64,000 nt of DNA from an uncultured Phycisphaerales bacterium. GTDB taxonomy: Bacteria > Planctomycetota > Phycisphaerae > WQYP01. The stretch lies in contig CAIMWO010000018.1 in NCBI GenBank assembly GCA_903845195.1, positions 1-64,000 on the forward strand. Reading direction: 5' to 3'. The position numbers and the translations under genes are program-made. Positions 59,917-64,000 of the stretch are shown here, one piece after another. The notes under the pieces were generated by a model. That model was not told the origin of the DNA. It was given only the letters and a program-made list of their open reading frames with translations, and made no database searches. Every line of letters starts with the position of its first letter. The first letter of the stretch is position 1.

Positions 59917-60942
59917 TCACTTTAAATGCTTGTCGAAAAACGCCGCCACGGTTTTGCGCACGCCGGCATTGTCGAATCCCGCGCCGTGCCCCATCCCGGG
60001 CATAATGACCAACGTCGATTCCACCTTTGCCTTCTGCAATGCGTCGTAGAGCATTTGACTCTGCGCCACCGGTACGATCGCGTCCTTGTCGCCATGCATG
60101 ATCAGAAAGGGCGGAGTATCCTTTGAAATGAACGCGATCGGATTGGCCCGGGCCACCAACTCCTTGTGCTCGTCCAGTGGTCCGCCGAACAGCCGCGACA
60201 AGGGTGAATTGGCCAGCACCATCTCCACCACTGCGTCCTTCCCCATTTGCTCCATCGCCGCCTTCATTTTCGGATCGCGCGTCGCCTTCTCCAGCGCCTT
60301 GTTCATGTTTTCATCCTTGGCCGCCTGCTCGGCAAAATGGCTCATGTCCGTCGGGCCGAAAAAATCGCAGACCGCCTGCACGCTGCTCGATTGATCCAAG
60401 TTGGCTCCCACCTTTCCCTCCTCGCCCTTCACGCCGCCGGTCGTGCCCAGCAGAGCCGCGAAATGGCCGCCCGCCGAGGCACCCCACACGCCGATGTGAT
60501 CCGAATCGATATGGTATTGGCCCGCGTGCGCCCGCAACCACCGAATCGCCCCCTTGCAGTCTTCAAGTTGCGCCGGATACAACGCCTCACGGCTGAAGCG
60601 GTAATTGAGGCTGGCGCCGATATATCCCTTGGCCACCAGAAACTGCAGCGGACAATCCTTCTTGTCGCCTTGTTCCGCTCCCCCGCCATGGATCCAGATT
60701 ACCAGCGGCAGTTTTCCCTCGGCCTTCACTGGCATGTAAATATCCAGCAAATTGGCTTTGCCTGTGGCCTCGCCATACTTCAGATCCCGCTCGGCACGTA
60801 TGCCGGCGGCTGCGATTTTTTCATCATTGACCGCGGGTTTCGTCTGCGCGGTCGTGCTTTGACCGCACAGCAATCCAGCGCCCAACCAACCTGATGCCAA
60901 CAGGATGATGCCCGCCGCGATGCGTAGGAAAATCGACTTCAC
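59917..60942 (-). CDS. Exported alpha/beta-hydrolase (BD-FAE-type esterase)
   Basis: A 341-aa protein. A signal peptide (LRIAAGIILLASGWLGAG, then LLCGQ, possibly a lipobox) precedes the hydrolase: LDIYMPV, LPLVIWIHGGGAEQGDKK (oxyanion hole HGGG), HIGVWGASAGGHFAA (nucleophile Ser in GASAGG), LIMHGDKDAIVPVAQSQ (acid) and GMGHGAGFDN (catalytic His). It probably removes acyl groups from polysaccharides outside the cytoplasm. It is followed on the same strand by the DUF4159 gene (97-base gap). It shares its superfamily with the cytoplasmic esterase at 27347. Confidence 0.9.
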   Translation of the reverse strand: MKSIFLRIAAGIILLASGWLGAGLLCGQSTTAQTKPAVNDEKIAAAGIRAERDLKYGEATGKANLLDIYMPVKAEGKLPLVIWIHGGGAEQGDKKDCPLQFLVAKGYIGASLNYRFSREALYPAQLEDCKGAIRWLRAHAGQYHIDSDHIGVWGASAGGHFAALLGTTGGVKGEEGKVGANLDQSSSVQAVCDFFGPTDMSHFAEQAAKDENMNKALEKATRDPKMKAAMEQMGKDAVVEMVLANSPLSRLFGGPLDEHKELVARANPIAFISKDTPPFLIMHGDKDAIVPVAQSQMLYDALQKAKVESTLVIMPGMGHGAGFDNAGVRKTVAAFFDKHLK

Positions 60943-61068
60943 GACTGCTCCTCGAAAGCCGGAACACTCTTGGCCATCATCCTCGATCGATCATGCCAGA
61001 GCGAACAAATTATGGAATGAAGCCACACGCCGAGAAAGTGGGGCCCGCGCTATCGCACGAATGCTGAT

Positions 61069-61092
61069 TGGAGTTACGAAACCGCCTCTACA
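61069..61092 (+). repeat. 24-bp direct repeat, copy 1
   Basis: tggagttacgaaaccgcctc-type sequence; 22 of 24 bases recur at 62017-62040. The two copies flank the HD-domain gene. Confidence 0.7.
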
Positions 61093-61104
61093 TCTCCCCC
61101 AAGC

Positions 61105-61755
61105 CTACTCTGCCTCCCTCCACTGCACTTCCAGCCGCACCCCCAGTTCCTCTTCCAGCATGCGATACTTCTTCTTCCTCCCCAGGACATCTTCGGCCCG
61201 CGTCACGTCGTCGACGTAACAGCGGATCCGCAGCCGATCGCCTTTACGTTCCAGGGCCACGGCTGGGGTTTCGAACTTGCGGCTGTCCAGGGCATCGGCG
61301 GCCCGCAATATGGCCAGGAGTACCCGCATGGCCCGTGGCTGGCGCAGGCCGGCAAACCGCCTGTCCTTTCGCGGACTCACCACGGCCCCGCGGTGATACC
61401 ACGTCAGGTATGCCACCGCCAGGCGTTCCGACGCGTCCAACTCGAGCGTGCGCCCCTCCAGCACCAGTTGGGCCCCGCGTGCGTGATGTTCGTCCGCCCC
61501 GTGAAGGCGACCGACATCATGCAGGAGGGCGGCAAATTTCAGAATGCGCAAATGCCCGTGGTCCAGGCCATGAGTATTGCTTGTGAGGTGGAAGATTCCC
61601 GCCGCGATCCGCATCACGCGTTCTTCATGTCGCGTCGACCCCAGCCGGCGTCCCACCCACGCCCGTATGCGTTCGAGGCGAGCTCGGAACAGTTGCCGGG
61701 CCTGGACCCCGTTGGGTCCCCGCCGGGTATGCGTCCGTGCAATGACGATTCCCAT
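61105..61755 (-). CDS. HD-domain phosphohydrolase (Ppx/GppA C-terminal type)
   Basis: A 216-aa protein. LKFAALLHDVGRLHGADEHHARGAQLVLEG holds the HD pair and downstream histidines of an HD metal site. LAVAYLTWYHRGAVVSPRKD, LLAILRAADALDSRKFETPA and GRKKKYRMLEEELGVRLEV resemble the C-terminal half of Ppx/GppA phosphatases. A full-length Ppx would be ~500 residues, so this is a stand-alone HD domain that may act on (p)ppGpp, polyphosphate or nucleotides. The N-terminal 45 residues are arginine-rich. It is flanked by 24-bp direct repeats. Confidence 0.75.
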   Translation of the reverse strand: MGIVIARTHTRRGPNGVQARQLFRARLERIRAWVGRRLGSTRHEERVMRIAAGIFHLTSNTHGLDHGHLRILKFAALLHDVGRLHGADEHHARGAQLVLEGRTLELDASERLAVAYLTWYHRGAVVSPRKDRRFAGLRQPRAMRVLLAILRAADALDSRKFETPAVALERKGDRLRIRCYVDDVTRAEDVLGRKKKYRMLEEELGVRLEVQWREAE

Positions 61756-62062
61756 GCAACCCCTTCAAAAACACGCGTATCTGCTGTTTATCGGACCACT
61801 TCACCCCACCCACCACAACATTTTCCCCAAAAACCAACAAAATTGGTGCTACCCATCGCCCTGTCGCAATCACACCTGTTCCTCTTGTTTGCTGTATCAT
61901 TTTGTCGGTCCGCCCTCTCACCGTGCATGACAATCCCATCGTGTGCCGATAACGTATTACAAGCTGTTTCATGACCCCGGTTACGAATTGGAAGCCAGTT
62001 GTTCTTGGCGGCACTCTGGAGTTATGAAACCGCCTCTGCAGTCATCCGAACCAGGAGCCATC
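61756..62062. other. Divergent intergenic region
   Basis: No gene. It includes the second copy of the 24-bp direct repeat (62017-62040) and an AT-richer stretch (about 61790-61910) likely to carry promoters for both flanking genes. Confidence 0.45.
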
Positions 62063-62704
62063 ATGCAGCTTATCGCTCGCGCGTCGACCACGGTCCGCAA
62101 CAAGAACATCCTCCTCACCACCTTATGCGTGGCATTTGCGTTCTGGTTCGCCTACGACGGCTACATCGGCTGGCCTGCGCGGAACGACGAACTGGTGCGC
62201 GCCATGAAGCGCATGATCATCGACAACCGCCTCGACAAAGTGCACGAGAAGACCCTCGACGCATGGAAAGGCTTCAACAACTCCACGGCCGAAGAGCGCG
62301 AAGCCATGTACAAGATCGCCGACGCGGCCCACGTTGAAGGGTGGAAAACAGATCTTGATCTGAACATGCAACGATACATCACGGCAGGGCTGGCGGTGGT
62401 TTCGGTCGGCGCCATCGGCTGGTTCATCCGCTGCCAGCGCCGCCGGGTCATTGCCGATTTCAACGGGCTCTCGCCGGCGCCCGGCGTGCTGATCCCCTGG
62501 GACAAAATCACCAAGGTCGACAATACCCGGTGGAAAAAAGGGTTCGTCGAAATCACCTACACCGACGAACTAGGGAACGAAGATACTGCATTGCTCGACG
62601 ACTACATCGTCGAACGTCCACCGCTGATCGAAATCCTCAAGGAGCTCGACGCCCGGGCCACCAAGGCGGAGTTCCTACCCAAGCAAGAGCCCGCCGCTGG
62701 CTGA
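62063..62704 (+). CDS. Two-helix membrane protein of unknown function
   Basis: A 213-aa protein. ATG at 62063 with AGGAG 7 bases upstream. One helix lies near the N-terminus (ILLTTLCVAFAFWFAY, about residues 16-32) and a second near 112-128 (AGLAVVSVGAIGWFI). Between them is a charged helical segment (RAMKRMIIDNRLDKVHEKTL). After the second helix a small beta domain follows (PAPGVLIPWDKITKVDNTRW, then KKGFVEITYTDELGNE), similar in layout to PH-like membrane domains. No family recognised. It is a stand-alone gene. Confidence 0.7.
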   Translation: MQLIARASTTVRNKNILLTTLCVAFAFWFAYDGYIGWPARNDELVRAMKRMIIDNRLDKVHEKTLDAWKGFNNSTAEEREAMYKIADAAHVEGWKTDLDLNMQRYITAGLAVVSVGAIGWFIRCQRRRVIADFNGLSPAPGVLIPWDKITKVDNTRWKKGFVEITYTDELGNEDTALLDDYIVERPPLIEILKELDARATKAEFLPKQEPAAG

Positions 62705-62937
62705 GCGGCGCTATGGGATTTCCTGGCGACCTATGCACGACAAAGTGCTACGAAGGACCGACGAGCGAACCGAGCGCGGTCTGTAGGGGCGTGTTGTCGC
62801 GATGCAACATGAGCGTTGCGTAACGTCGTCTCGCCGCATCACCCACCTTCACATTTCCGGCATCGAACGTTTCTAACTCCTGAAATTACCACCATTTCCG
62901 GACTTCTCTCCGGCACAGCGATTGCCTATGCTTAGGT

Positions 62938-63303
62938 ATGACCCAGGGGCGATTCCATATTCTTACGGGCTTGATGCTGATGCTGGCGACCGGTATGCTG
63001 TCAGCCTGTCAGTCCACATCACAAACCTCTGCTGTACCGCCACTTAGAGTTCCCAGCGCCATGATGTACCAGCCCCTCCACGAGCCGCAGATCGTTTATG
63101 CCCATGCCGACCACATCCTTCCCAGTTCTGACGCCGATTACTATGATTTCCCGCGCATCCATCCCTTTGCCTACGGCTCCGTGGAACTGGGCGGAGTGTC
63201 CGCATACACGGATTACACCTTTGACGCGCAGCAGATTTCTACCCCGGCTGGCACCGGGTACCACTATCGTTACGTGGTCCGCCAGGGGCTCTCATATCCC
63301 TAA
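62938..63303 (+). CDS. Small lipoprotein of unknown function
   Basis: A 121-aa protein. The signal peptide HILTGLMLMLATGMLSAC ends with lipobox LSAC. The mature ~95 residues are tyrosine-rich and proline-rich (YQPLHEPQIVYAHADHILPS, DADYYDFPRIHPFAYGSVEL, YHYRYVVRQGLSYP) and show no known domain. The weak CTTAGG upstream is the only ribosome-binding-site candidate. It is probably a surface or periplasmic component. Confidence 0.65.
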   Translation: MTQGRFHILTGLMLMLATGMLSACQSTSQTSAVPPLRVPSAMMYQPLHEPQIVYAHADHILPSSDADYYDFPRIHPFAYGSVELGGVSAYTDYTFDAQQISTPAGTGYHYRYVVRQGLSYP

Positions 63304-63507
63304 TTCTGTGGCCGCCCTACCGCGTGGAAACTACCGTCAAATCACATCTTGACGTTCGCGGCGCGAAAGACGATGATAAGCAAATCCTTGGTGTTCGCGG
63401 CGAGCGAAGCGCTGGCGAGAAGGACGTCCGGCTTCAATTTCTCTTGATCGTGAACTTCGTCGGGCAAGGGCACATCTCGTCCTGTCGGGGACAGGAAAAG
63501 GAAAAGC

Positions 63508-63855
63508 ATGGCTACAATTACCAAAAAAGAACTCGTGGATCGCATCGCGGAACAACTGGGCGTCAAACGCGTGACCGTCAAGCGCGTCACTCAGCAGTTC
63601 CTCGACGAGATCATCTCCGAGCTGGGCAAAGGTAACCGTCTGGAGTTCCGAGACTTCGGCGTGTTTGAGTGCAAGCAGCGGGCGGCCCGGGTGGCGCAGA
63701 ATCCCAAGACCATGGAACGCGTCACGGTGCCGTCGAAGCGCACCGTCAAGTTCAAAGTTGGCCGCCTGATGAAGGCCAAAATGCAGGAAATCGCCAGCAA
63801 ACAGGCCGCAGCACGCGATGGTCAAGCGGCGCCGGCGATAAGCCCGAAGCTATGA
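63508..63855 (+). CDS. HU/IHF-family DNA-bending protein
   Basis: A 115-aa protein. TITKKELVDRIAEQLGVKRV, LDEIISELGKGNRLEFRDFG and FECKQRAARVAQNPKTMERV match the HU core, including the DNA-arm tip RxxxNPxT (RVAQNPKT). The C-terminal 20 residues (KQAAARDGQAAPAISPKL) are an extension seen in Planctomycetota HU forms. It compacts and bends DNA. ATG is preceded by GGAAAAGGAAAAG. A rho-independent terminator follows 28 bases after the stop. Confidence 0.95.
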   Translation: MATITKKELVDRIAEQLGVKRVTVKRVTQQFLDEIISELGKGNRLEFRDFGVFECKQRAARVAQNPKTMERVTVPSKRTVKFKVGRLMKAKMQEIASKQAAARDGQAAPAISPKL

Positions 63856-63883
63856 AATCCGCCGAAAAATGTTAACTTCCATC

Positions 63884-63914
63884 GAGCCTCGGCAGTTGCC
63901 GGGGCTCTTGTTTT
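63884..63914 (+). terminator. Rho-independent terminator after the HU gene
   Basis: GAGCCTCGGC-AGTT-GCCGGGGCTC stem-loop (one mismatch) followed by TTGTTTT. Confidence 0.85.
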
Positions 63915-63925
63915 GATGGAGACGC

Positions 63926-64000
63926 TCAACGGCACGGAGTACGAAGATCGTTCCAAACGGCGACCTCCGTTTCCAGCAGATAGGCGATTTCGTTCTGCTT
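63926..64000 (-). CDS. 3' end of a gene running off the window
   Basis: On the minus strand a clean frame reads KQNEIAYLLETEVAVWNDLR then TPCR and stop at 63926. The composition is coding-like, and it lies convergent to the HU terminator. Only 24 residues are visible, so no family can be given. Confidence 0.35.
   Translation of the reverse strand, partial: KQNEIAYLLETEVAVWNDLRTPCR

Overview
The window is high-GC bacterial DNA whose gene content points to Planctomycetota, most likely a Phycisphaerae relative. The clues are a SpoVG protein with a zinc-ribbon insert, a zinc-ribbon/membrane/leucine-rich-repeat protein, a DUF4159 protein with prenyltransferase-like repeats, a DUF4175-like giant membrane protein and PhyH, MoxR and DUF2203 genes. 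This assignment is an inference from families, not from a marker gene.

Layout. 0-9.2 kb: an accessory region with an orphan AbrB-type antitoxin, a VapBC-like pair whose PIN toxin carries a stop codon, and a glycan cluster on the minus strand. That cluster has a broken DegT/PglE-like aminotransferase, a YdcF-like protein, a PglD-like acyltransferase, a PglC-like phosphoglycosyl transferase, a beta-helix protein and a PaaK/CapK-like ligase. It is saturated with short repeats. 9.3-18 kb: rsmE, an LRR protein, glcF, a prenyltransferase-repeat protein and a 1397-residue DUF4175-like protein. 18.4-23.3 kb: a five-gene minus-strand operon with two small secreted beta-rich subunits, a periplasmic-chaperone-like protein, a secretin and a TPR lipoprotein. 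No usher, ATPase or platform protein is present, so it is a candidate new export/appendage system. 23.9-33.7 kb: PhyH, a lipoprotein thiol peroxidase, tRNA-Ala(CGC), a GT87-like membrane protein, an esterase, SpoVG, then folK-panC-htrA-htrA-like. 33.7-40.2 kb: an inverted-repeat-bounded four-helix-bundle gene interrupted by an IS4-family element, then smc. 40.5-48 kb: a methyltransferase, two GT2 glycosyltransferases, moxR, DUF2203 and NAD malic enzyme. 48.1-53.7 kb: a complete six-gene energy-converting [NiFe] hydrogenase operon (echABCDEF). 54-64 kb: a glycosidase-like protein, membrane proteins, a DUF4159 protein, an esterase, an HD-domain protein, a lipoprotein and HU.

Three things stand out. 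First, almost every low-complexity array between 0.7 and 38.4 kb has a 7-base period, although the unit sequence differs (ggtcact, aacgatg, attcaga, acgcgaa, agcagaa and others). Some arrays lie in frame inside panC, smc and a GT87-like gene. One pair forms 33-bp inverted repeats around a four-helix-bundle (S23/IVP-family) gene, the architecture of 23S rRNA intervening sequences but outside rRNA. None was seen right of about 38.4 kb. Second, the hydrogenase small subunit EchC is fused to a complete GNAT acetyltransferase domain, and echA has a one-base slip in a homopolymer. Third, the chaperone/secretin operon described above. The + strand is G-rich from about 9.3 to 40.4 kb whatever the gene direction, and this is lost or reversed afterwards.
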